Assembly (NCBI RefSeq): GCF_027533505.1
Contig: NZ_JAPZUB010000010.1
Span: 29,575-93,574, forward strand
DNA: 64,000 nt
Origin: Flavobacterium sp.
Lineage (GTDB): Bacteria; Bacteroidota; Bacteroidia; Flavobacteriales; Flavobacteriaceae
Direction of reading: 5' to 3'
Shown: in pieces, positions 31,752 through 40,475 of the stretch
How positions within the stretch are numbered: the stretch's first letter is position 1
Layout: every line of letters starts with the position of its first letter
Notes under the pieces: model-generated
Database searches by the model: none
The model's input: only the letters and a program-made list of their open reading frames with translations
Told to the model about the DNA's origin: nothing
Translations under genes and position numbers: made by a program

Positions 31752-34739
31752 TTAATACCCATCAAACAACGTCTCTTGATAGACATTCCCATTAAACTTA
31801 TTAATCAATTCCCGGATAAACTCGTAATGTTTGACATAGGGGTTGGGAACCATGATCAATTGTACATTTTTTCGTTGAATTAGCTCCTTTTTGAGTTTGT
31901 CGGAGGTCATGGTTCTTTTGTTGTGGTAATGCTCTGACCCATTTAATTCAAAAATGACTTTGGGTTGGTTGTTTTCGTAGAGTACGCCATCGAATTCTTT
32001 TTTGTTGACTAATGGGTTATCGCGCTCTTCGGGAAATACCGTGCTTACTTTTACATTTCTGCGAAATTGGGTGCCTTTGATCGAACAGTACTGGTGCATG
32101 GTTTTGTAGAATTCATCTTCAAACTTCGAATTGTTGGAAAAACCAATCGTCAACTTATTGACTTGGCTTTGGGCTACTTCTGTAGTCCCATTATGGTAGG
32201 CATAGGCAATCAATGCATATAAATCGTCGTCTTTTTGGGACAAGGTTTTAATGGCGTCAAAGTCGGCAACCACAATTAAATTTTCTTTGGCACGGGTAAC
32301 TCCCACATTCAACAATTCACTATTGTTTTTAATCCAATCATAGGTCTTTGGAGACGTTTTGGTGGACAAGGCCGTAGAGATAATTATCGTTTTGTTTTCT
32401 TGTCCCTGTACTTTGTGAATGGTACCACAACTTACCGAGGGATGAATGGTGCCGGCTTTTTTGGCTTCATTGAGATAGTAATTGATGACTTCCTCTTGAT
32501 GGCGGAAAGGCGTTAGAATAAATACATCCGATAAATTATTGTTTTGGATATAGTCGACTATAGCTAAAGCTTCTTCTACCTGTCCATTTTTATTTTTTTG
32601 ATGGACATTGGCTACCGAAAGTAATTTAACCATGCCCGTGTTCCCCACAGCCGTCAGGTTTAAGCGCTGGTCGTAAAAACGCTTGTTTGAATAGTTAATG
32701 ATTTTTTGGCCGCAACGGTAATGGTAGCTCAATAAAATCTCTCGCGAAATGGCGTCTATTTTTTTATAGGCCGAGAGTATCGAATTATGGTAATAGTCGT
32801 ATTCCTCTTTGATTTTAAACTGTTGTACCAGTTTACTGTTTTTCTCTTTATCAAAAACGATGATGGGTTTCAGTTGGTTGGTATCCCCTATCAACACCAT
32901 ATTTTTACACTTGGATATGGGAATCAAACTGGTAGGAATTTCGCATTGCCCTGCTTCATCGATGGTCAACAAATCAAACTTAAAGCGCTGCCCCAAACGT
33001 CGGCTCGAAATATTGGTGGTGAGGATGATGGGAAATACTTTGGTTAGCTTTTCCAGATTCTTATCGTTTGATAGCCAAGTATTGAATTCTTTGACTTGTT
33101 CGTTCTCCTCTTGGATATGCAAAATTTCAATTAATTCGATATAGTCTTTCGTTCGTAAACGTTTGATGTATTTCAGCGACTCGAAATAAAAGTACTGGAG
33201 TAAACTGTAGTTGTCTTTGATGATTTCGAATATCCCTTTGATATCTTCATCGGTCGTTTCGGGAATAGTATTGATTTTGTTGAGTAGTCTCTCGCGTTCT
33301 TGCTCTAATAGCCAGTACTTCCCTTTGGCCAACAAACCGTCAATAAACTCTAGGTTTTGCAATAAATCGGTACGCTCCTCGTATTGTTGAAGCTTACGTA
33401 CCAACTGTTGGTTTTTGGCTTTTGAATTTTCTTTCAGGTTATGCAATAGCGTTTCTTTGGGCACATCATTAGTTTTGTAGTCGTACAATTTTTTGATGGT
33501 TTGCAGGGCTTCCAGTGTGCATTGCTTATTTCCTAGGCGAAGAAAAGGAATTAAAATCTCTTTATTTTTATAGGTGCCAAGATGCAGTTTTTCTTTGATC
33601 CCATCAATAGGTACATTGTTATTGGAGGTAATAAGCACCGTTTTATTGTTGGTTAAACAGTTCACTACGATATTCAGAATCGTTTGTGTTTTCCCGGTGC
33701 CAGGAGGGCCTTGCACATAGGTAACGGGATATTTCAACGAATTGTAAATGGTGCGTAGTTGGTCAATATTTACATTTTTATCGTACAATACGATGTGGGG
33801 TTCAGCCCTATTCTTTCGGTCCAACAACGAAGAATTTTTAAAAAATGCTTTTAAAGGGATTTGCATTTCTTGGTTTTCATATTCGTTATGAATCTGCTCA
33901 AATATGGGGGCAATGTCAATTTTGGAATAGCCAAGTACGACAATTTCGGGTCGGGTGTTGGGCAATTCGCCTTGTTTGAAATTTTCGCTAATGGAGTGTA
34001 TCGTTTCGGCGGGGGCATCCAAATACTGTTCTTCAAAATCGGATGGATTCAAATCCGTATAATACGATAAGGAATATTTGATGTCTTTGATGTAAAAATT
34101 GGGATTGAAGTGCGTAGCAGTTCCTACCCGTAGGGTTTTCTTTACGGGGTCGTAGGTCAGTTCGCGATAGGCAACCACAAATTTACCTTTGGACTCTAGG
34201 TCAATTGAAAATTCGCATAGTGCTAATTTATAGTCGTAATGTTTTGTATAATCATCATGGTAAATTTTCTTGATAATTTGTTTTTGCTGCTCGCTTGAAA
34301 GTGGATAGGGATTATTGTCCTTTAGGACTGACAAATCAATTGCTTCAATAAGATGTGTATTGTGCAAAAAGGGGTCGTTATTGGCTTTGTGGCATTCGAG
34401 ATAATAATTCAAAATATCATTGTTGTAACGGTCAAATTCATAGACGGCCAAACTATCTTCTTCAGCTATTTTCGATATCAGTTGTGGTGGAACGTCATAA
34501 TGGGAGAACTTGAGTAGTTCAGCGGACTGTATTCCCGAAATAGAAATTGTCTTTTGGTATAAAGGTTCGTCCTTCATGACATTAAACATATTCACTACGA
34601 TTTTATCATGCGGAGTGATGTCTAAAATGGCAATCCAAAAGGGGTTTACTTTTCCTTCTTTGTTTTTGTATTTAATGCTCAGGTATCGCCCTGATCGAAT
34701 GGCTTCAGCGATAGCGACAGTTATTCGCTTATGTATCAT
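31752..34739 (-). CDS. SF1 helicase-nuclease with WYL-like N-terminus
   Basis: A 995-residue protein. Residues 1-80 look like a WYL domain (RYLSIKYKNKEGKVNPFW followed by strands). The SF1 motor has Walker A VQGPPGTGKTQTILN, a DEAGQCEIP Walker B, a GDTNQLKP motif III and C-terminal VGVTRAKENLIVVA. The last 110 residues are a restriction-like nuclease (KEFDGVLYENNQPKVIFELNGSEHY, with the D...E.N core) close to DUF2726. This fusion points to DNA defence or repair. Its C-terminal coding end is duplicated as a remnant near 29.5 kb. Confidence 0.82.
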   Translation of the reverse strand: MIHKRITVAIAEAIRSGRYLSIKYKNKEGKVNPFWIAILDITPHDKIVVNMFNVMKDEPLYQKTISISGIQSAELLKFSHYDVPPQLISKIAEEDSLAVYEFDRYNNDILNYYLECHKANNDPFLHNTHLIEAIDLSVLKDNNPYPLSSEQQKQIIKKIYHDDYTKHYDYKLALCEFSIDLESKGKFVVAYRELTYDPVKKTLRVGTATHFNPNFYIKDIKYSLSYYTDLNPSDFEEQYLDAPAETIHSISENFKQGELPNTRPEIVVLGYSKIDIAPIFEQIHNEYENQEMQIPLKAFFKNSSLLDRKNRAEPHIVLYDKNVNIDQLRTIYNSLKYPVTYVQGPPGTGKTQTILNIVVNCLTNNKTVLITSNNNVPIDGIKEKLHLGTYKNKEILIPFLRLGNKQCTLEALQTIKKLYDYKTNDVPKETLLHNLKENSKAKNQQLVRKLQQYEERTDLLQNLEFIDGLLAKGKYWLLEQERERLLNKINTIPETTDEDIKGIFEIIKDNYSLLQYFYFESLKYIKRLRTKDYIELIEILHIQEENEQVKEFNTWLSNDKNLEKLTKVFPIILTTNISSRRLGQRFKFDLLTIDEAGQCEIPTSLIPISKCKNMVLIGDTNQLKPIIVFDKEKNSKLVQQFKIKEEYDYYHNSILSAYKKIDAISREILLSYHYRCGQKIINYSNKRFYDQRLNLTAVGNTGMVKLLSVANVHQKNKNGQVEEALAIVDYIQNNNLSDVFILTPFRHQEEVINYYLNEAKKAGTIHPSVSCGTIHKVQGQENKTIIISTALSTKTSPKTYDWIKNNSELLNVGVTRAKENLIVVADFDAIKTLSQKDDDLYALIAYAYHNGTTEVAQSQVNKLTIGFSNNSKFEDEFYKTMHQYCSIKGTQFRRNVKVSTVFPEERDNPLVNKKEFDGVLYENNQPKVIFELNGSEHYHNKRTMTSDKLKKELIQRKNVQLIMVPNPYVKHYEFIRELINKFNGNVYQETLFDGY

Positions 34740-34813
34740 TTTCGTGCTTATCTACTTTCTGTTGGGAATTCTGTTGTATCAAATATAAGGAGTTTGGAGG
34801 GAAAATTTAGAAT

Positions 34814-35040
34814 TTAGTGACTAGTGATTAGTGACTAGTCATTAGACGTTAGACGTTAGTCGTTAGAGTGACTAGTGACTAGTGACTAGTGACTAGTGAT
34901 TAGTGACTAGTCGTTAGACGTTAGTCGTTAGACGTTAGAGTGACTAGTGACTAGTGACTAGTGATTAGTGACTAGTCGTTAGTCGTTAGTCGTTAGACGT
35001 TAGAGTGACTAGTGACTAGTGACTAGTGACTAGTGATTAG
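34814..35040. repeat. Tandem array of GTGACTAGTGATTAG / GTTAGACGTTAGTC type units
   Basis: Short units of 7-8 bp (GTGACTA, GTGATTA, GTCGTTA, GACGTTA) form two nested blocks repeated about three times. The array fills the 395-bp gap upstream of the broken DUF4062 gene and ends in a hairpin-forming sequence, CCTCGAAACTTCGGGG (35041-35056). No other signal is seen in this gap. Confidence 0.88.
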
Positions 35041-35134
35041 CCTCGAAACTTCGGGGGTGATTAGACTTTGGCCTTTGGACTTTTGTTCTACTGAAAAATC
35101 GTTATTTTTACAAGAGTGTTCATTTTTAAATTGC

Positions 35135-36673
35135 ATGTCCAAAACCCGAATTTTTATCAGTAGTGTGCAAGTGGAGTTTGCAGTAGAGCGGCAACTGGTG
35201 TATGACTATTTACTGGCAGACCCGTTATTGGGTCGTTTTTTTGAGCCCTTTTTGTTTGAACGCTTACCTGCTAAGAATCAAGCTGTGACTTCGGTCTATT
35301 TGCATGCGGTAGAACAATGTGCTGTGTATCTGGGGTTACTAGGTGTGCAGTAGGGTTATGAGGACGCCGAAGGGCTATCGCCTACAGAGCGGGAGTTTGA
35401 TCATGCTACCCTTCATCATAAAACCCGGTTGATTTTTTTGACCGATCATTCTATAAATGAGCGGCATCCAAAAGAGATTAGACTCATCCAAAAAGCACAA
35501 CAAGTGGTGGTTCGCAAACAGTTTGGATCCCCCGATGAACTTAAAGCAGCGGTCTATGCAGCGCTTGTGAATTATCTCATCGAGAAGGAGTTGATTCGCA
35601 CTGGGCCGTTTGATGCTACGTTTCACCCTACCGCTTCACTGGACGCTCTTTCGGAAGAAAAAATACGTGCCTTTATTCGCATTGCCCAAACCCGACGCGG
35701 GTTTAAGTTGGCCGACACCACTCCTCTCCTTTCGGTTTTGGAACATTTGAATTTGGCTGTCGATGGAAGACTAACGCATGCTGCCTTACTTCTTTTTGGC
35801 AACGACCCACAACGGTATTTTATCAACTCTGAGGTTCGCTGCGCCCATTTTCACGGTAGTGAAGTCGCCAAACCAATTCCCTCCTATAAAGTCTTTAAAG
35901 GCGATGTATTTGAATTGGTCGATCAAGCAGTTGACTTTGTCTTGGCGAAACTGGATTATACGGTGGGAACTCGTTCACAGTCCAACACGATTCCAGGTCA
36001 CTATGAAATTCCACGTGCTATGGTGGTGGAAGCAATTGTCAATGCAGTAGTCCACCGGGATTATACCCATAACGGTAGTGTGCAAATAATGCTGTTTAGT
36101 GATCGCTTGGAAATTATCAATCCGGGGGCGCTTCCGTTGGGTTGGACCACCGAGAAGCTGAAAGGGCTCCATATTTCGGTACCTGCCAATCCGCTGTTGG
36201 CCGAACCGATGTACTTGGGAAGTTATATCGAGCGTTTGGGTACGGGAACGGCAGATATCATTCGAATCGCGCAAGAACACCAGCTTCCAGCGCCTGACTT
36301 TGTGCAATCGGATGACTTTAAAACGATACTTTACCGCCCCTTTACCCCTCAAGTACCCCTCAAGTACCCACCAAGTACCCACCAAGTACCCGACAAGCTG
36401 CCCTCAAGTTGGCACCCCCACCCCATGGATTATGCTACTATTGGTATTGAAGTACGGAATCTATTAAAAGTGGTGGTTGGTGAAATGAGTCGGCAAGAGC
36501 TACAAGAGGCCCTAGGACTTAAAGACCGGGTGAATTTCAGGACGAATTATTTGGATCCAGCCGTTCAAGCCGGACTCTTGGTGATGAAATTCCCGGGTAA
36601 TCCGAGACATCCTAAACAAAAATATAGGGTTACGGAGAAGGGTGAGGAAGTAAAAAGGGAGTACTTGCCCTGA
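35135..36673 (+). pseudogene. DUF4062/AAA_4 ATP-binding protein gene interrupted by one in-frame stop
   Basis: ATG 35135 opens with SKTRIFISSVQVEFAVER, the DUF4062 N-terminus. The frame meets TAG at 35351-35353 and then continues uninterrupted in the same frame: GYEDAEGLSPTEREFDHAT, the normal DUF4062 continuation, then an AAA_4/RecG-like ATP-binding domain (IPRAMVVEAIVNAVVHRDYTH, GSYIERLGTGTADIIRIA) and a winged helix. A linker has repeated STHQVP-like words from a DNA repeat at 36351-36395. Relatives usually have Tyr at the stop, so one base changed TAT or TAC to TAG. An internal start near 35429 would give a truncated ATPase. Confidence 0.8.
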
Positions 36674-36675
36674 GG

Positions 36676-36823
36676 TAGTGATTAGTCGTTAGTCGTTAGA
36701 CGTTAGAGTGACTAGTGATTAGTGATTAGTGATTAGTGATTAGTGATTAGTGATTAGTGATTAGTGATTAGTGATTAGTGATTAGTGATTAGTGATTAGT
36801 GATTAGCCCCGAAACTTCGGGGG
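36676..36823. repeat. Second array of the same GTGATTA family, with hairpin
   Basis: About twelve consecutive GTGATTA units follow a short GTCGTTA/GACGTTA start. The array ends in CCCCGAAACTTCGGGG (36807-36822), a 7-bp stem almost identical to the hairpin at the end of the upstream array. It lies directly after the DUF4062 pseudogene. Confidence 0.9.
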
Positions 36824-36890
36824 TGACTAGTAGTTCGTCTAAAAATCAATGTTCTGCCTCTTTCCTCTTTCTTCTTTCCTCTTTCCTCTT

Positions 36891-36982
36891 TCTTCTTGCA
36901 GCGAAGCGGTCTTGCTTCTTGCAGCGTAGCGGTCTTGCTTCTTGCAGCGTAGCGGTCTTGCTTCTTGCAGCGTAGCGGTCTA
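36891..36982. repeat. Four-copy 23-bp tandem repeat
   Basis: Four copies of CTTCTTGCAGCGTAGCGGTC plus TTG, the first with one change (GCGAAGCGG) and the last ending TCTAG. A pyrimidine-rich CTTTCCTCTTTC run precedes it. Frames crossing it are repeat artefacts. The remainder of the 36824-37062 gap holds nothing recognised. Confidence 0.9.
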
Positions 36983-37062
36983 GAAAAAATTAACACTAGG
37001 AGCGCTTGAAAATCCAAAATTTCGTGAATACTTTGCAATGTTTCATTTTTAAATTACTCGCT

Positions 37063-37344
37063 ATGACTACACTTCGCCGTACCGCTTCTCTTTTACCGTT
37101 GCTTTTGATTCCCGCGCTCGAAATGGGACTTACCCTTGGCCTTTTGGGGTTGTGGCGCTATGCAACGGCGCGTCGGACTACCGATCCTGCGTTGGAAAAA
37201 ATCATGTTGATTCTCTTGGTGCTGCCCTTATTGCTCCACTGGATGCATGGCTGGGGTAAAGAGGCCTCACGCCGGTCTACGTGGACGTTTGCCGTGATGA
37301 GTTTGGCCCTCTTGGCGTTGGGGATAGTGCTGCAAAACCTCTAA
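37063..37344 (+). CDS. Small membrane protein, 93 aa
   Basis: Start ATG 37063. Three hydrophobic helices (about 9-30, 47-62, 74-91) with short basic loops (RTASLL, WGKEASRRST). I do not recognise the family. It ends 10 nt before the next small gene, so the two are probably co-transcribed. Confidence 0.6.
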   Translation: MTTLRRTASLLPLLLIPALEMGLTLGLLGLWRYATARRTTDPALEKIMLILLVLPLLLHWMHGWGKEASRRSTWTFAVMSLALLALGIVLQNL

Positions 37345-37354
37345 ATGGAACCCT

Positions 37355-37585
37355 ATGAAGTTTGGCTTTCGAAAACCTTCCCTCAAAAAGCGAATAGCGG
37401 CTCGAACCTCGATAAAGCGGGTAATTCGCCATCAATTGGGCCTTAAAGCGCCCCGCGGCTGGGGATGGATTACCAATCCCAAAAAAGCGGCTTACAATCG
37501 GGTATACCAGCGCACTTCCCGAGGCTGTATGGTCTCACTACTCGTCATGCTCAGTTTTTTGGTGATGGGGGTGCTATGTATTTAG
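37355..37585 (+). CDS. Conserved hypothetical protein, 76 aa
   Basis: A basic N-terminus (KFGFRKPSLKKRIAARTS), a middle HQLGLKAPRGWGWITNPKK and a C-terminal transmembrane helix (CMVSLLVMLSFLVMGVL). The N-terminal pattern recurs in Bacteroidota hypothetical proteins that I can recall but not name. A membrane-anchored basic protein of unknown role. Confidence 0.65.
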   Translation: MKFGFRKPSLKKRIAARTSIKRVIRHQLGLKAPRGWGWITNPKKAAYNRVYQRTSRGCMVSLLVMLSFLVMGVLCI

Positions 37586-37694
37586 CTTGGGCGTTTTGAA
37601 AAAAAGCCCCCAGTAGTATGCATGATGCCTATTAACTGAAGTCTATCTTAACCTACGACTTCGGCGAACTTCATAAACATGATTTACATTCCCA

Positions 37695-39929
37695 TCAATT
37701 TACCTGTATTTTATGCACTGAAGTTCCTGATTCGTGACGGATCACCAAAAGGTAGCTCCCTGAAGCTAAGGAGGCCACAGGCACTGGGAAAGCCTCGGTG
37801 AGATTGACCGAATCTTGAGTGTAGCACACGCGTCCGATGGCATCTACCAATTGAAGATTGGCTTGGGTTAACGTACTGCCTATTGCGCTTATATAAACTA
37901 CTTCATTGGATGGATTAGGATACACTTGAAACGACTGACTTACTGTTGCAACTCCCAAAGTATTTAAGGTAATGATGCCTTGATAGGGTTTTGCATTGGA
38001 AAGGGTCAACGTAACTTTAACCGTGTCGAGGGTAGTAAATGGGGGTAAATTGAAAACGGCAACACCATTGGAAATGAGGGCTGTTCCCAAAATTTGATCG
38101 TTTTGTGTGATGGCTACACGAGCCCCGTTATGGGGTGAAAACACTTCAAGTAGTCCGCCCGAAGCGCTCATGGTCGCTACATGGGTGGCCGTAAGATTGG
38201 TAGTTACTTTGTTGCGAAATAATGTAGATGGATCGCCAAAGAAAATCCACGTTTGCATTACTTCTTCAGCGGTCATACTTTGATTATAGGTCTCCAGCAT
38301 ACTCACTTGTCCATTGTAAAACAAACCTCCTAATGTTGTTTTGATATTATCGCTGTCACTACGAATAATCAACTCGGCCATTTCATCTTGGGTTTGCATC
38401 GGTTCGGCCCAAGCCATCAAAATCGAGGAACCGCATGCCGCAATAGCGCCTGCTGGACTTCCTTGGTTTTGTAGTCGAGTAAAGGTTTCGCAAAAAGCGG
38501 TTTCGCCCACAAAAGTTCCATTGTTACAAGCTACCGAAACCACAAAAGGATATTTTCCGTTGTTTACTAATGCACTCACATCACCCGAAGTATAATCCCC
38601 TGTCGATACGCCTTGTGTCCAGCCGTGACCGGTATAATTTAGGAGTCCAGCCCCTTGATTTAACGCTGAAGAAATCATCGAAGAACTTGGACTACCCGCG
38701 GCATCATTCCCTCCTTGGGATCCGTCATAAAACTCATGAACTGTCGTATACCCATTGGTCAATAAAAGTGCGCGTATATTGCGTAAATGTAACCAATCAG
38801 GTTCGCCGTCATCGCCATATCCATCGCCTTCGTCTGAACCAATTCCAATGGCTTTGGTCATCCAATCGCCTGTTAATGGGTTGGTTTCATACTCTAGGGT
38901 ACGATTTACCATTGTTTGGACTTCGGAAACTGAACCCGAAAAACGTCCCACCAACACCTCTGGAAAGAAGTCAGTGCCATCCAATTGACCGTAATACGAA
39001 TCACTCCACAACTCTTCTTGTTCGATAGAGGTTCCGTACGAAAAACTGGGAAGATGCTGATGATCGCCCACAAGCATTACATAAACCAGACTGGGATTGG
39101 CAGCGTAAAAGGAGGCAACAAAACTTTTAATGGATGCAGCGGTTGTTCCGGTTTGCGCCAAAGTGGCTACTGTGGTCTTCATCCCACTTTCTATTTTCCA
39201 CTGCACCCAGGGTTGAAGGGTATTTACATACGCTGAGGGTGTGATGACAAGCATATCACCGTGTTCGCTCACGGGGAGGTATTGTGGGGTGTTGATGAAG
39301 ACCTGTTCATACATCCGTTGAAACTCTTGGGGCACGGCAGTACTTTGGGAAGTAAATTCGTTGATGCCCTGTTGTTGCGGTTGGGTGGTCACCCTCACAC
39401 GTATGTTTTGATACACCCGTAAAGTTTGGGTCACCGGATTGTATTGGTAGGGATAAAAGGAAATTGTTGCTCCCCGTGTAGAACGAAACACAAAAGGGTC
39501 GCTCATATGGGCTAATGTTCCTGGGTAGAAAGCATTTTGACTGTATTCAGGTCCGAACACAAACGGAACTTTTGCGGGATCAACATTCCGCTTCAAACTG
39601 CCTTTGGAGGGTAAAACTGAAACCCCAGTATACTCTATAAAACCATCATGGGTTATCGTGAATGTAACGGCACCTGTGTGGGGCACTTGAACCGATTCGG
39701 TAAAAACTGGAACGGCTGGAGCCCCTTTTTGCATGGTAAACACTTTTGCTACTTGACTGAAATCAACATATGCTTTTCCCGCTACTATTGTTGATAGAGA
39801 CTGAAAAACAGGAGTTTGGTTTTGAAGTGTCAGATCATCCCCTTGTGAAGCTACCAAGCGTATTTGTTGCGCCTGAAGGGATCCAAATATACCCAAACAG
39901 CAGAGAAAAAGTTGTATTTTTTTCATCAC
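37695..39929 (-). CDS. Gingipain-like C25 cysteine protease with T9SS sorting domain
   Basis: A 744-residue secreted protein. Signal peptide 1-20 (LFLCCLGIFGSLQAQ). Residues about 220-570 are a peptidase C25 domain with the catalytic His in LLNYTGHGWTQG and Cys in SVACNNGTFVG, plus DFFPEVLVGRFSG. An Ig-like domain follows, and the last 80 residues are a type A sorting domain (FQVYPNPSNEVVYIS ... GSYLLVIRHESG), so it is exported by the type IX system and anchored or released at the surface. It could mature other T9SS cargo or degrade protein. Confidence 0.9.
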   Translation of the reverse strand: MMKKIQLFLCCLGIFGSLQAQQIRLVASQGDDLTLQNQTPVFQSLSTIVAGKAYVDFSQVAKVFTMQKGAPAVPVFTESVQVPHTGAVTFTITHDGFIEYTGVSVLPSKGSLKRNVDPAKVPFVFGPEYSQNAFYPGTLAHMSDPFVFRSTRGATISFYPYQYNPVTQTLRVYQNIRVRVTTQPQQQGINEFTSQSTAVPQEFQRMYEQVFINTPQYLPVSEHGDMLVITPSAYVNTLQPWVQWKIESGMKTTVATLAQTGTTAASIKSFVASFYAANPSLVYVMLVGDHQHLPSFSYGTSIEQEELWSDSYYGQLDGTDFFPEVLVGRFSGSVSEVQTMVNRTLEYETNPLTGDWMTKAIGIGSDEGDGYGDDGEPDWLHLRNIRALLLTNGYTTVHEFYDGSQGGNDAAGSPSSSMISSALNQGAGLLNYTGHGWTQGVSTGDYTSGDVSALVNNGKYPFVVSVACNNGTFVGETAFCETFTRLQNQGSPAGAIAACGSSILMAWAEPMQTQDEMAELIIRSDSDNIKTTLGGLFYNGQVSMLETYNQSMTAEEVMQTWIFFGDPSTLFRNKVTTNLTATHVATMSASGGLLEVFSPHNGARVAITQNDQILGTALISNGVAVFNLPPFTTLDTVKVTLTLSNAKPYQGIITLNTLGVATVSQSFQVYPNPSNEVVYISAIGSTLTQANLQLVDAIGRVCYTQDSVNLTEAFPVPVASLASGSYLLVIRHESGTSVHKIQVN

Positions 39930-39974
39930 TAAGCAATTTTTTATGGTGATTATTTATTAAAAAACATGGTTTAT

Positions 39975-40004
39975 CAAAAATAAGCAGAATACATATAGAA
40001 ACAA
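39975..40004 (-). promoter_or_regulatory. Promoter of the C25 protease gene
   Basis: On the minus strand a perfect TATTTTTG -7 element (39975-39982) is preceded at 19 bp by TTG (40002-40004), the Bacteroidota consensus. It lies 46 bp upstream of the start codon. Confidence 0.6.
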
Positions 40005-40134
40005 TAAAAATTCATTATTTGTACAAGCTTTTTTTTCTTGTTTTTTTTTAACCGCAAAGACCTCTTGGGTTGTTGGAAATAACATTTTTAAAAAATAGAC
40101 GTTAAACTTACGATTTTTGATTTACGACTAATCA

Positions 40135-40426
40135 TTTGACAATGAGACAATGTGTCAATGTGTCAACCTGCCTGCCGGTTGGAAGGTGTGTTGATTTGAA
40201 AATAAGGTGAGTTGAAGATTTGGAAATGTGTTGATTTGAAAATGAGGTGATTTGAAGATTTGAAAATGTTCTTTCTAAGAAATAGATGTTTACTGAAGAC
40301 TGATGACTGAAGACTGAAGACTGATGACTGTTGACTGTTAACTGTCGACTGTCGACTGTTGACTGTTGACTGACGACTGTTGACTGTTGACTGTTAACTG
40401 ACGACTGTTGACTGTTAACTGCAAAC
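40135..40426. repeat. Low-complexity repeat region before the serine ammonia-lyase gene
   Basis: This part of the 546-bp gap has three short arrays: GACAATGTGTCAATGTGTCAA (one base over a double unit of CAATGTGT), a GTTGATTTGAAAATGAGGTG family (40190-40266), and a run of GACTGTT/GACTGAA/AACTGTC heptamers (about 40295-40421). The rest of the gap holds the protease promoter on one side and, on the other, the TTTTTACTACTTTTACC stretch before sdaA. Confidence 0.85.
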
Positions 40427-40475
40427 TAACCACAAATTTTTACTACTTTTACCGTAAACAAACCAAACTACTCCT

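Noticed and set aside
35429..36673. Separate intact gene starting at 35429
   Set aside because: The upstream codons in the same frame continue the DUF4062 domain, so it is better read as the downstream part of one interrupted gene.
36796..37038. 80-codon minus-strand frame
   Set aside because: It is a translation of the 23-bp tandem repeat and the pyrimidine run.
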